A DNA stretch of 35,097 nucleotides from DATGLE01 sp035294325 (GTDB taxonomy: Bacteria; Chloroflexota; Ktedonobacteria; Ktedonobacterales; Ktedonobacteraceae), in contig DATGLE010000153.1 of the NCBI GenBank assembly GCA_035294325.1, positions 1-35,097 on the forward strand, read 5' to 3'. The translations under genes were made by a program, and so were the position numbers. Positions 17,481-25,304 of this stretch are shown piece by piece (within the stretch, counting starts at the first letter, position 1; each line of letters begins with the position of its first letter). The notes beneath the pieces are model-generated. The model was given only the letters and a program-made list of their open reading frames with translations. It was not told the origin of the DNA and made no database searches.

Positions 17481-17617
17481 GCACGGCTCTGCCGCACAAG
17501 GAAGGGAAGCTGCCGGGCAGGACAGGCACAATGTGCCTGTCCTGCCCGGCAGCTTCCCTAAGGCGAGCGCCGTAGGCGCGAGCAGGCAAGAGCGTCAGAA
17601 ATCAGACACTCCTGGCA
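17481..17617. repeat. REPIN-like element B
   Basis: A perfect palindrome with 28-base arms (17503-17530 and 17532-17559, 1-base centre) is followed by a mini-hairpin GCGCC-GTA-GGCGC (17567-17579). A degraded mini-hairpin CGGC-TCT-GCCG lies on the left (17484-17494). About 16 bases of the left long arm also occur as a direct repeat near 17442. After the right mini-hairpin, 17580-17617 is a diverged relative of the 37-bp repeat at 6378 and 23165. The rest of the spacer up to 17640 shows nothing more than the next gene's ribosome site. Confidence 0.85.
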
Positions 17618-17640
17618 GAGATAAACATGAAAGGCGGTTC

Positions 17641-18312
17641 ATGATACAGGCTCTAATCTTCGATTTTGACGGTCTCATCCTCGATACAGAAACGTCAGCA
17701 TTGCAATCATGGGCAGAAATTTATCAGGAATATAATTGTGAAATCCCTATGGCAAAATGGATGTCAATTATCGGCGGTACAGTCGGACTCTTCGATCCCC
17801 TGGACTATCTGGAGCAGCAGATAGGACGGCCTGTCGAGCGCGAGGCGCTTCTCGCCAGGCGGCGCCAGCGACATGAGGCCACGACATCCACACTCTCCGC
17901 ACTGCCCGGCGTTGAGGACTATCTCGCCGACGCCAGGCGCCTCGGTATGAAAATAGGGCTGGCCTCAAGCTCAACGCGGCGCTGGGTGAGCGGTCATCTC
18001 ACGCGCCTCGGCCTGCTGAAATACTTCGACTGCGTGCGCTGTGCCGACGATGTTGCCCATAAAAAGCCAGATCCCGAACTGTACCTTGCTGTGCTTCAAG
18101 GACTCGGTGTGGAGGCAGGGCAAGCGGTGGCGCTGGAAGATTCCCCCAACGGCGTCACAGCCGCCCAGCGAGCCGGCATTTTCTGCGTCGCGATCCCGAA
18201 TGCACTTACTGGACAACTGCCACTCGATCACGCGGATTTGCACCTGACCTCACTGGCGGAAATGCCGCTGGAGCGCTTGCTCACAGAGGTCGAGCGGCAA
18301 AGGAAAGCATAG
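17641..18312 (+). CDS. HAD-superfamily hydrolase, beta-phosphoglucomutase-like
   Basis: 223 aa. A phosphatase or phosphomutase acting through an Asp nucleophile. Motif I is DFDGLILDTE (8-17), motif II LASSST near 113, motif III the Lys in KKPDPELY near 142, and motif IV LEDSPNG near 167. A helical cap of type C1 lies between motifs I and II, as in PgmB and related phosphatases. The frame is open far upstream through the repeats, but AAAGGCGG precedes the ATG at 17641 and the family starts there. The substrate is not determined. No co-transcribed neighbour is evident. Confidence 0.93.
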   Translation: MIQALIFDFDGLILDTETSALQSWAEIYQEYNCEIPMAKWMSIIGGTVGLFDPLDYLEQQIGRPVEREALLARRRQRHEATTSTLSALPGVEDYLADARRLGMKIGLASSSTRRWVSGHLTRLGLLKYFDCVRCADDVAHKKPDPELYLAVLQGLGVEAGQAVALEDSPNGVTAAQRAGIFCVAIPNALTGQLPLDHADLHLTSLAEMPLERLLTEVERQRKA

Positions 18313-18434
18313 GGTAGTGCAAGATCTTGTAGCGGCCGGCTCCGCTCGGCGCAGACAATCTTTTGCGCGTTACACAAGATAAAATACCTGATCGCATGCC
18401 AGACAGATAGAGCCTATCTCAGCATAAATTACCC

Positions 18435-18464
18435 TTGACGTAAGGCCCTGCCATCATGTACAAT
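18435..18464 (+). promoter_or_regulatory. Promoter for the histidine kinase gene
   Basis: TTGACG (18435-18440) is separated by 18 bases from TACAAT (18459-18464), a good sigma70-type promoter. Transcription would start near 18471, leaving a leader of about 220 bases. The spacer 18313-18694 shows no gene and no other clear element. Confidence 0.65.
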
Positions 18465-18694
18465 CGCGGAGGTAGGATATTGGTGTCACTGCTCATCATC
18501 TATATAGCCTGGGATCGGTTATTCGCATATTCTTGCATGCTCATACAATAAACTGGCAGGGTTGCCCCCATCATCCACGAACTATCAGCAGGATCGGGAA
18601 AAGTAACAGGTTGCAGGGTTAACCACACAGACCATTGGTCCCGGCGCATCGAGCAGGCCAGGTGGAAGGGGCAAACTCGTTTGGGATTAAAACT

Positions 18695-19879
18695 ATGGAT
18701 TCGCTAGATTCGGTGATACATAACGAACCGAAGGAGTTGGGGTGGCTCCTTGATGCCATGTTTGAACAAGTTGTCATCGGCATGGCATACGTAACGCCGA
18801 GCGGCAAGCTTCTGCGGGTGAACCAGCGCCTGAGCAACATGCTGGGCTACCCACGAGAGGAGATGCTGCACCGGACATTATTGGCAATGACACATCCCGA
18901 AGACGAGGCTATAGCGTATGAGTATTACCAGCGCATGCTAAACGGTGAATTTCAGACGTATGCGCTGGAAATACGCTATTTGCGGAGGGATGGCTCGTAT
19001 ATCTGGCTGCATCAGACGACGGCGCTTTTACGCGAGCCGGGCGGGCCGCCGCACTATTTCATTATCATCTTTGAAGACGTGACCGAACGCAGAAAGATGG
19101 AGGAGGAACGCATGCAACTGCTGGCCCGCGAGCAGGAGGCGCGTGCGCAAGCTCAGGCCAATGAAATGGCGCTCCGCAAAGTCAATCAGAGCATGGACGA
19201 GTTTTTCGCGATTGCCAGCCACGAGATGAGCAGTCCGATCACAGCGATCAAGGGCTATATCCAGTTAGCGGAGTATCGCCTGCGTAGCGGCTCGCTGGTC
19301 GAGGGACTTGAGATACTGCGACAGGCCGACTATCAGTGTAACCGTTTAAGCCGACTGGTGGGCGACCTGCTCGATGTATCGCGGGCACGCCAGGGGAAAA
19401 TGATAATGCGCTTCTCCCCGTGTGATCTTGCAACTATCGTACAAAGGACCGTCGAGGAGCAGCAGGTCTCGGCGCCCGAACGCAGCATTCGTTTGTCCCT
19501 TCCAGCACACAAGGCTGTACCCATCGTTGCTGACGCGGACCGTATCGGGCAGGTGCTCACCAACTACCTCTCCAACGCGCTCCGGTATTCGCCGCAAGAG
19601 GCCCCTGTAGTGGTGAGCCTGTGCGTGGAGTCCGGCAAGGCGCGTGTCACTGTGCATGACGAGGGGCCGGGGATCCCATTTGAGCAGCAGGAGCTTATCT
19701 GGGAGCGTTTTCACCAGGTAGACCTGTTCAATTTCAGCAGTGGCCTGGGGCTTGGTCTCTACATCAGCAAAATGATTATCGGCATGCATCAGGGCAGCGT
19801 CGGCCTTGAGAGCGCTCCGGGCCTGGGATCTACGTTCTACTTCACGCTCCCCCTGGCCGATGCCAGCGATATAGAATAG
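18695..19879 (+). CDS. PAS-domain sensor histidine kinase
   Basis: 394 aa. The N-terminal PAS/PAC sensor (about 17-135) has the GYPREEML..L.HPED pattern and ends in EDVTERR. A short coiled coil (131-165) leads to a HisKA domain with phospho-acceptor His176 in ASHEMSSPITAIKG. The HATPase domain has an N box NYLSNALRYS (290-299), G1 DEGPGIP (322-328) and G2 GLGLGLY (350-356). The usual HELRTPL wording is SHEMSSP here. There are no membrane segments, so it senses a cytoplasmic signal. No response regulator gene is adjacent, so it is an orphan kinase in this window. The frame is open to a TTG at 18635, but the ATG at 18695 is preferred although its ribosome site is weak. Confidence 0.92.
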   Translation: MDSLDSVIHNEPKELGWLLDAMFEQVVIGMAYVTPSGKLLRVNQRLSNMLGYPREEMLHRTLLAMTHPEDEAIAYEYYQRMLNGEFQTYALEIRYLRRDGSYIWLHQTTALLREPGGPPHYFIIIFEDVTERRKMEEERMQLLAREQEARAQAQANEMALRKVNQSMDEFFAIASHEMSSPITAIKGYIQLAEYRLRSGSLVEGLEILRQADYQCNRLSRLVGDLLDVSRARQGKMIMRFSPCDLATIVQRTVEEQQVSAPERSIRLSLPAHKAVPIVADADRIGQVLTNYLSNALRYSPQEAPVVVSLCVESGKARVTVHDEGPGIPFEQQELIWERFHQVDLFNFSSGLGLGLYISKMIIGMHQGSVGLESAPGLGSTFYFTLPLADASDIE

Positions 19880-20008
19880 CCGGGGCTTTGTGCTCAGGGC
19901 AATTTAAAAGTCATATATGGCGTTCATCGCGCGGCTACGCACGGAGGAGAACTTTTCAATGGCCTGCTTAAGCTGCTGCGTTGACATGTATGGTATAGTA
20001 TGGGTAAT

Positions 20009-20081
20009 GCACCCGTAGCTCAATGGATAGAGCGGCTGACTTCGGATCAGTAGGTTGCGGGTTCGACTCCTGCCGGGTGCG
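20009..20081 (+). tRNA. tRNA-Arg, anticodon UCG
   Basis: A complete cloverleaf can be drawn. The acceptor stem GCACCCG pairs with CGGGTGC, the D arm is GCTC...GAGC, the anticodon stem GCTGA/TCAGT has loop CTTCGGA, and the T arm is GCGGG-TTCGACT-CCTGC. Bases 34-36 of the loop are TCG, which reads CGA codons once the wobble base is modified. The discriminator is G and CCA is not encoded. A run of T (20083-20089) immediately after the gene probably ends transcription. Confidence 0.96.
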
Positions 20082-20105
20082 GTTTTTTTATGTGAGGAAT
20101 ATCAA

Positions 20106-20372
20106 TCACCCCATAGGATCATCAAAGTAGTCCGTTTCTACCACATCCAGTAAGTATCGATCCTCTGTGGCCTGTGCAAAATCCTCCTCCTGGCTGACAG
20201 AAAGCACCTGTTCTATTTCTTGAAATAGACCTGCTAGCCCTCGCTGGAAGGGTTTCTTATTTTTCCCTGCCCATTCATAATGCAACTTCGTATGGCAGCT
20301 GGCACAAAGTACGGTACATTTTGCTACTTCTCTTTTGATCCGCTCGGCACCGTATCCGAGCCTATCTGATAC
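20106..20372 (-). pseudogene. HNH endonuclease remnant (C-terminal part only)
   Basis: A minus-strand frame of 88 codons has no start codon and begins right after an in-frame stop. It reads RIKREVAKCTVLCASCHTKLHYEW, the second zinc knuckle and terminal His of a small HNH nuclease. An acidic tail of about 55 residues follows, ending ETDYFDDPMG. The N-terminal half, with the first CxxC and the catalytic His, is missing. REPIN-like element C begins about 30 bases beyond the broken end, so insertion or deletion around that element is the likely cause. The rest of 19880-20571 contains a 22-base fragment of another repeat (19925-19946), the tRNA and element C. Confidence 0.7.
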
Positions 20373-20403
20373 TCAGTGTCCTTTCTCTCCTTTGCCCAGC
20401 ATT

Positions 20404-20505
20404 TGTGCGGCTTCGCCGCACAGCAGATAGAGTATGTTGTACGAGAAAATGCGTGAAATGCATTTTCTCGTACAACATACTCTATCTGGCGAGCGCCGCA
20501 GGCGC
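20404..20505. repeat. REPIN-like element C (most complete copy)
   Basis: The left mini-hairpin TGTGCGGC-TTC-GCCGCACA (20404-20422) reads as a GAA triloop on the minus strand. The central palindrome has perfect 29-base arms (20424-20452 and 20460-20488) with a 7-base loop. The right mini-hairpin GCGCC-GCA-GGCGC (20493-20505) sits within GAGCGCCGCAGGCGCGAG. The mini-hairpins are inverted relative to each other. It lies between the HNH remnant and the DUF2252 gene. Confidence 0.9.
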
Positions 20506-20571
20506 GAGGTCCGCTTCCATAGCCCAATAACGTCCCCCTCCCTCGTTGTCATAGGTAGAAGGAGGTTGACT

Positions 20572-21936
20572 TTGCATATTCCGAGTTCACCTCGGGCGAT
20601 GCAGGGCTGCCGGACGCTGGCCGAGCGCCGCGCCGCTGGCAAAGAACTGCGCAAAAAGGTGCCTCGCTCCAGCCATGCAGAGTGGCGCCCGCCGGCTGAT
20701 CGCCCCGATCCGCTGCGCCTGCTCGAAGAACAGAATCGCACACGGCTGCAACATCTCGTGCCGCTGCGCTACCAGCGCATGGCCGTCTCCCCTTTCACCT
20801 TCCTGCGTGGATCGGCGATAGTCATGGCCCGCGACCTGGCCGCAACGCCAGTCACCGGCCTCTACACGCAGATCTGTGGCGACGCCCATCTTAACAACTT
20901 CGGCATCTACGCCACGCCCGAGCGCAACCAGGTCTTCGATGTCAATGATTTCGACGAGACCCTGCCGGGTCCGTGGGAGTGGGATATCAAGCGCTTTTCC
21001 GCCAGCATTGTCGCCGCCGGGCGCGTGAACGGCTTCCCTTCCGCGACGAACAGGCGCGCCGTGCTGAGCGGCGTGGAGTCGTACCGCGAGCACCTGTGGC
21101 AGTACAGCGCCATGCGCTACATCGATGTCTGGTACTCGCGCATCGACTATGAGACCTCTCTGGAGTTCGTGCGCCCCGACTTCCGCTGGTACATCACAAA
21201 ACAGCGCGAGAAGGCGCGCCTGCGCTCACACTTGCAGGCATTTCCCAAAATCGCTATACAGGTCGATGGTCAGTATCGCATCAAGGATGACCCGCCCCTG
21301 ATCGTACACCTGGCCGACGAAGAACTGAGCCACAGATTGCAAGAGTTGCTGCAAGCCTATCGCCCATCGGTGCAGGAGGATCGCCAGGTGCTTCTCAGCA
21401 AATACCACTATGTGGATATCGCGCAGAAAATCGTCGGCGTGGGCAGCGTCGGCACGCGCTGCTACGTCGTCCTGCTCATGGGTAACGACAATAACGATCC
21501 GCTGCTCTTGCAAATTAAGGAAGCGCAGGCATCGGTGCTCGAACCGTATCTTGGCCCCAGCATCTATCCCAACCATGCCCAGCGTGTCGTCTGCGGCCAG
21601 CGCCTCATGCAAGCCGCCAGTGATGTGTTCCTGGGCTGGACCAGGCTGGATAGTACTGACTTCTACATCCGCCAGCTTCGCGATATGAAGCTATCGGTAG
21701 ATCTCACAACCCTGGTTCCTGAAGGCTTTATCGAGTACTGCCGCTTCTGTGGCTGGGCGCTGGCGCGCGCGCATGCTCGCTCCGGCGATCCAGCGCCCAT
21801 CTGCGGCTACCTGGGCAGCAGCGACGCCTTTGACCGCGCCATCGTTGCCTTTGCCGAGGCATACGCCGACCAGACCGGGCGCGACCACGCCGCGCTGGTC
21901 GCCGCTTATCCGCAACTTGTTGCGACGAGGCGATAG
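20572..21936 (+). CDS. DUF2252 family protein
   Basis: 454 aa. DUF2252 proteins have a kinase-like/aminoglycoside-phosphotransferase-like fold but no established substrate. Recognisable blocks are SPFTFLRGSA, TGLYTQICGDAHLNNFGIYATPE (with the GDAHLNN motif resembling a phosphotransferase catalytic loop), FDVNDFDET (metal-binding-like) and the late FCGWALARAHARSGD. The frame is open to 20434, but that part translates the palindrome of element C. A strong AAGGAGG (20559-20565) lies 6 bases before a TTG at 20572; an ATG at 20599 is the alternative. I prefer the TTG start. It converges on the alpha/beta hydrolase gene, with a hairpin repeat between them. Confidence 0.9.
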   Translation: MHIPSSPRAMQGCRTLAERRAAGKELRKKVPRSSHAEWRPPADRPDPLRLLEEQNRTRLQHLVPLRYQRMAVSPFTFLRGSAIVMARDLAATPVTGLYTQICGDAHLNNFGIYATPERNQVFDVNDFDETLPGPWEWDIKRFSASIVAAGRVNGFPSATNRRAVLSGVESYREHLWQYSAMRYIDVWYSRIDYETSLEFVRPDFRWYITKQREKARLRSHLQAFPKIAIQVDGQYRIKDDPPLIVHLADEELSHRLQELLQAYRPSVQEDRQVLLSKYHYVDIAQKIVGVGSVGTRCYVVLLMGNDNNDPLLLQIKEAQASVLEPYLGPSIYPNHAQRVVCGQRLMQAASDVFLGWTRLDSTDFYIRQLRDMKLSVDLTTLVPEGFIEYCRFCGWALARAHARSGDPAPICGYLGSSDAFDRAIVAFAEAYADQTGRDHAALVAAYPQLVATRR

Positions 21937-21985
21937 TGGTGCACCCCTACAGGCGATAACTTAACGCTCCCACATGTCATTCTGA

Positions 21986-22034
21986 GCGGCGTGAGCCATA
22001 GCCCTTCGGTCCTCTCGGCTACGGCTCACGCCGC
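21986..22034. repeat. Large hairpin between convergent genes
   Basis: GCGGCGTGAGCC (21986-21997) pairs with GGCTCACGCCGC (22023-22034), and the stem continues inward as TAGCC/GGCTA after one mismatch. The surrounding bases (CATGTCATTCTGAGCG before, GAGAAATCTCG after) look like a dispersed-repeat frame. It may act as a two-way transcription barrier, but no T-run is present on either side. Confidence 0.65.
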
Positions 22035-22082
22035 CCAGGATAACATTCCCTTCTGACCTCCGAGAAATCTCGACAGTGAGCT

Positions 22083-23009
22083 TTAGTGCTCTCGCAGAAA
22101 GCGCTGCACCACGTCGATAAACTGATCGAAGCGCTCCCGATAAATCATGTGGCCGGCGTTCTCAAAGCGCACGATCTTGACGTTCGGCTGAGTCGATGGC
22201 TCCTCGCGCAGCGCCTGTGGCGCTCCTGGTACAGAAAAGTAGCCACTATACATCAACAAGACCGGGCAGGTGATGCGCTCCTGCAATGCTTTGACCTCCT
22301 CAAACTGCGCCTTGCGCAGCGACCACAACGAAGGACCGAGTTCAACCAGCCCCAGATCAACGCGCGCGGAGGATTCGACCATCGCCACGTACTCATCCTC
22401 CGGCGGCAGCGGCGCCCCCGGCGGCAACTGGTGCAGCGATGAGACCAGGCGCTCTTCGTGCGTCTGCGTCTTGAGGTCGCGCAGCCAGGCGACCCAGGCA
22501 TTGTACCAGGCTTTATACCCTTCGGAACTGCTCATCGCCTCGACATCGCCGAGTTGATCGTTTGCTCCTCCTACAAGGACGCAGCGCGGCAGATCCGGGT
22601 AGAGCGCGGCGAGCCTCAGCGCCGTTTCGCCGCCCAGCGAGAAACCGAGCACGGCAGGCTTATCCAGCCCGAGCGCACGTATAAATTCCGCTACATCGTC
22701 GGTGAGCAATTGCGGTGAATATCCGCTGGCTATCCCGTCCGAGAGACCATGCCCCCTGGCATCGACCATAATCACATCGTACTGCGACTCCAGTACCTTC
22801 GCTGTGCGTAGCCAGCTCAACGCGCTCTCCATAAACCCATGCAAAAGCAGAAGCCGGGGCTTATCGCCTCCGGTGCGATAATAATGCTGCTGGATGCCGT
22901 GCGCCAGAACTCTGTCCTCGGTCCAATGCGCAGGGACGAGAGCCTCGATCTTCCTGTACCGTTTCACAGTTTCAATTTGCGCTTCTGATAAATGCGACTG
23001 CATGTCCAT
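22083..23009 (-). CDS. Alpha/beta hydrolase
   Basis: 308 aa. An alpha/beta-fold esterase or lyase-type hydrolase. It has the LLLLHGF oxyanion-region motif, DARGHGLSD, nucleophile elbow GFSLGG with the catalytic Ser, and a late NAGHMIYRERFDQF supplying the catalytic His. A cap-like insertion (about 160-245) is rich in charged residues. The substrate is unknown. The frame is open to 23078, but AAGG lies 8 bases before the ATG at 23009 and the upstream part runs through repeat sequence, so the later start is chosen. A second ATG at 23003 is close behind. The upstream spacer (23010-23455) holds repeat D and the promoter of the divergent gene. Confidence 0.9.
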   Translation of the reverse strand: MDMQSHLSEAQIETVKRYRKIEALVPAHWTEDRVLAHGIQQHYYRTGGDKPRLLLLHGFMESALSWLRTAKVLESQYDVIMVDARGHGLSDGIASGYSPQLLTDDVAEFIRALGLDKPAVLGFSLGGETALRLAALYPDLPRCVLVGGANDQLGDVEAMSSSEGYKAWYNAWVAWLRDLKTQTHEERLVSSLHQLPPGAPLPPEDEYVAMVESSARVDLGLVELGPSLWSLRKAQFEEVKALQERITCPVLLMYSGYFSVPGAPQALREEPSTQPNVKIVRFENAGHMIYRERFDQFIDVVQRFLREH

Positions 23010-23151
23010 GATTTCATCCTTTCCAGTGGCGAGCGCCTGCGGTGCACGCCTTAGAATGTGTTCGATTTCCAGCCCCATCGCAAACCCGCGCCGGCGGTTC
23101 TCGCCGGGCGTGGGTGCGGCTGCGCCTCGCCGAACACTATATAAAAGCCGA

Positions 23152-23253
23152 GCGCCGCAGGCGCGAGCCAGCGTGGGTGTCGAAAATCAGACCCTCTCTC
23201 AGATATTGCTGTGCAGAAAATGTGCTCCGAGTATTTTCTGCACAACAATATCT
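23152..23253. repeat. REPIN-like element D, rearranged
   Basis: The mini-hairpin GCGCC-GCA-GGCGC (23152-23164) comes first, then the 37-bp repeat (23165-23201). A palindrome with 21-base arms and one mismatch follows (23201-23221 and 23233-23253). The order differs from elements A-C, where the conserved mini-hairpin follows the long palindrome. A possible inverted relative of the mini-hairpin lies near 23030-23050. Confidence 0.75.
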
Positions 23254-23332
23254 ATCTTTTGCGCGGTGGGGCCGCGTGACTGCTCAGCCAGAGAGATGAG
23301 GACGCTGAGCACCAGTCATCTCCAGGATAAAG

Positions 23333-23363
23333 CATGACGTAACGTCATGGTCAAGCGCTTGAC
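23333..23363. promoter_or_regulatory. Two adjacent palindromic operators
   Basis: The first is CATGACGT-A-ACGTCATG (23333-23349), a perfect 8+1+8 dyad. The second is GTCAAGCGCTTGAC (23350-23363), a perfect 14-bp palindrome that abuts the first and overlaps the -35 hexamer of the next promoter. This is what repressor control of the DUF4395-thioredoxin operon would look like. The regulator is not in the window. Confidence 0.7.
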
Positions 23364-23388
23364 ATTCTGTTCTTCCAGAGGCTAGAAT
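23359..23388 (+). promoter_or_regulatory. Promoter of the DUF4395-thioredoxin operon
   Basis: TTGACA (23359-23364) is separated by 18 bases from TAGAAT (23383-23388). This is a near-consensus sigma70-type promoter about 70 bases before the first start codon. Confidence 0.75.
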
Positions 23389-23455
23389 CAAGCAATTAAT
23401 TTACTTTGTTGATCTATTAACTCTACTTAATTCTGGGGAATACAGGAGTGATGTG

Positions 23456-23947
23456 ATGGAGTCGACCCCCTCCGCTTCAATGGACGCGCCGCGCGTCGAT
23501 ACGCGGCTGGGCAAGTTCTCGCAGGGCTGCACCGTGCTGCTCACCGCGCTGGCCTTTGTCTTCAACCTGCCTGTCCTTGTCCTGATTACTGCCGCTGTGA
23601 TGGCGATCAGTGCGCTTGCCCCTACAGCCAGCCCCTATCGCCTGCTCTACCGCGGCGTCGTCGTTCCGCTCGGTTGGCTCAAGCCGCGCATCGTCGAGGA
23701 TGATCCAGCTCCCCATCGCTTCGCGCAGGGAGTTGGCGCGGCCTTTCTCTTCGCCGCCAGCATCATCCTCTTCCTTACGCACGCCATAGCGATTGGCTGG
23801 GCACTCGATCTGATTGTCTTTGCCCTGGCCGCCATCAACCTGACCACCGGCTTCTGTGCCGGCTGCTTCGTCTATTATCACCTGGGACGCCTGGGCCTGC
23901 TGCCAAAGGTGCGCTACGAGGGTGGCTTCCACTGGCGGGGAGTGTAA
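23456..23947 (+). CDS. DUF4395 integral membrane protein
   Basis: 163 aa. The sequence has FSQGCTVLLTALAFVFNLPVLVLITAAVMAISAL near the start and a GFCAGCFVYYHLGRLGLLP end, both typical of DUF4395. Four hydrophobic segments (about 22-60 as two, 100-118, 122-142) predict an inner-membrane protein. The CAGC pair in the last helix is the family's conserved feature. The molecular role is not established; family members are repeatedly found with thioredoxin-like proteins, suggesting a part in membrane thiol redox. AGGAG lies 7 bases before the ATG at 23456; the GTG three bases earlier is less well placed. The thioredoxin gene follows with no gap. Confidence 0.9.
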   Translation: MESTPSASMDAPRVDTRLGKFSQGCTVLLTALAFVFNLPVLVLITAAVMAISALAPTASPYRLLYRGVVVPLGWLKPRIVEDDPAPHRFAQGVGAAFLFAASIILFLTHAIAIGWALDLIVFALAAINLTTGFCAGCFVYYHLGRLGLLPKVRYEGGFHWRGV

Positions 23948-24418
23948 ATGATGGCGCCGATCCCTGTACGCCTGGGCCTGCTGATCCTGATAGGTCTGGC
24001 CGTCTGCCTGCTCGTCTGGGCGGGGCGGCGTTTTGTGGAAGCACAGCGCCGCAAGGCACTCGCCGCTGCTCCACTGGACGTTCCAGCGCAGCCCGGTGAG
24101 AATGCTCCCCACTCCGGAGCCGGCGCCTCTCGTGTGCACATTCTGGCCTTCAGCACCGCCGACTGCCGTCAATGCCATCAGCTTCAGATGCCGGCCTTGC
24201 AGCGTGTCGTGGCCGCGCGCGGCGAGAGCGTGAGAGTGACAGAAGTTGACGCGAGCACAGAGCAGCAACTCGTCCAGACCTATCATGTGCTCACTGTGCC
24301 CAGCACGGTTGTGCTTGATACAACAGGTAAGGTCCAGGCCGTCAATTATGGCTTCGCCAACACCCGGCGCCTGCTCGAACAGGTAGATCAGGCGCTGGCA
24401 AAAGCTCCGGTTTGCTGA
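23948..24418 (+). CDS. Membrane-anchored thioredoxin-like protein
   Basis: 156 aa. An N-terminal transmembrane helix (about 8-26) is followed by an Ala/Pro-rich linker and a thioredoxin fold from about 62. The redox motif is CRQC (73-76) in FSTADCRQCHQLQMPAL, and the cis-Pro is in VLTVPSTVV. The domain would lie outside the cytoplasmic membrane. It starts directly after the stop of the DUF4395 gene, a pairing that supports a shared thiol-disulfide function. ATG 23948 is 5 bases and ATG 23951 is 8 bases from GGGGAG; either is possible. It converges on the dioxygenase gene with a 2-base gap. Confidence 0.9.
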   Translation: MMAPIPVRLGLLILIGLAVCLLVWAGRRFVEAQRRKALAAAPLDVPAQPGENAPHSGAGASRVHILAFSTADCRQCHQLQMPALQRVVAARGESVRVTEVDASTEQQLVQTYHVLTVPSTVVLDTTGKVQAVNYGFANTRRLLEQVDQALAKAPVC

Positions 24419-24420
24419 TG

Positions 24421-25287
24421 TTATGCCTCGCGTGGCTTCAAGACGAAATCATAGTTCACGATATAGAACGGTGCCGTGACATGGTAGCGCTCCGCTTCCG
24501 CCTGCGATTCGTGACGTACAAAATCGACCACCAGCGAATCCTTCGTGCCAAAGACCGCATCCGAATCGAGATATTTATCCCCCTTGACGAACAGGTGCGT
24601 CGTCACCGGTATGAAACCGGGCGCCGTAATGAGCAGGTGAATGTGCGCGGGACGGAAGGGATGGCGCCCCAACGAACGCAGGAGCTGCCCCACCGGCCCG
24701 TCGTTGGGGATAGAATACGATACCGGCTTGATGCCTACAAAGCAGTAGTTCCCTTCGCTATCGGTGCGGAACTTGCCGCGTAAATTCATATCCGGCTGCT
24801 CGGGATCCTGCTGCTCATACATGCCATTCTCGTCGGTCTCCCATACGTCGAGCAGAGCACCGGCAATCGGCGTTCCATCAGTTGAAAGCACGCGCCCCAT
24901 CACTACCGCTGGCTCACCGCGACCATCCTTGCTGATCGTCGCCCCCATCGGCAATTCTGGCGCACCCTCACGATAGAACGGGCCAAAGACTGTGCTCTCG
25001 GTTGCGCCTTCCGACAGGCGGTGATTGATGGCATCGACAAGCATCGATACACCGGTAACGTCGGAGAGCAGGATAAATTCCTGGCGTTTATCGTCGCACA
25101 TATGCCCGGTTCTGGTCAGGAACTGAATGCCCAGCGCCCACTCCTCCTGGGTAAGCTCGACCTCGCGAATGAAGGCGTGCAGATGGGAGATGAGGCTGGT
25201 CATAACCTGCTTTAGCCTGGGATTGGGCGTGTTTGCCATACTCTCTAATACGTTCTGAGTAATCTGCTCCTCAGTATTGTTGCTCAT
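24421..25287 (-). CDS. Intradiol ring-cleavage dioxygenase (catechol/hydroxyquinol 1,2-dioxygenase-like)
   Basis: 288 aa, the length of the catechol/hydroxyquinol group. Uses Fe(III) and O2 to split an ortho-diphenol between the hydroxyls, giving a muconate or maleylacetate-type product. The four iron ligands are all visible: Tyr157 (ENGMYEQQ), Tyr191 (KPVSYSIP), His215 and His217 (RPAHIHL). The N-terminal helical dimerisation domain (about 15-90) and the ESTVFGPFYREGAPELPMG linker match the hydroxyquinol branch best, but substrate preference is inference. GAGGAGG lies 9 bases before the ATG. It is the last gene of a three-gene minus-strand set, 17 bases after the crotonase stop. Confidence 0.93.
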   Translation of the reverse strand: MSNNTEEQITQNVLESMANTPNPRLKQVMTSLISHLHAFIREVELTQEEWALGIQFLTRTGHMCDDKRQEFILLSDVTGVSMLVDAINHRLSEGATESTVFGPFYREGAPELPMGATISKDGRGEPAVVMGRVLSTDGTPIAGALLDVWETDENGMYEQQDPEQPDMNLRGKFRTDSEGNYCFVGIKPVSYSIPNDGPVGQLLRSLGRHPFRPAHIHLLITAPGFIPVTTHLFVKGDKYLDSDAVFGTKDSLVVDFVRHESQAEAERYHVTAPFYIVNYDFVLKPREA

Positions 25288-25304
25288 CCGCTGTTTCCTC
25301 CTCT

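Noticed and set aside
19981..19999. TTGACA and TATAGT near the tRNA as a promoter
   Set aside because: The two hexamers are only 7 bases apart, far from a workable spacing.
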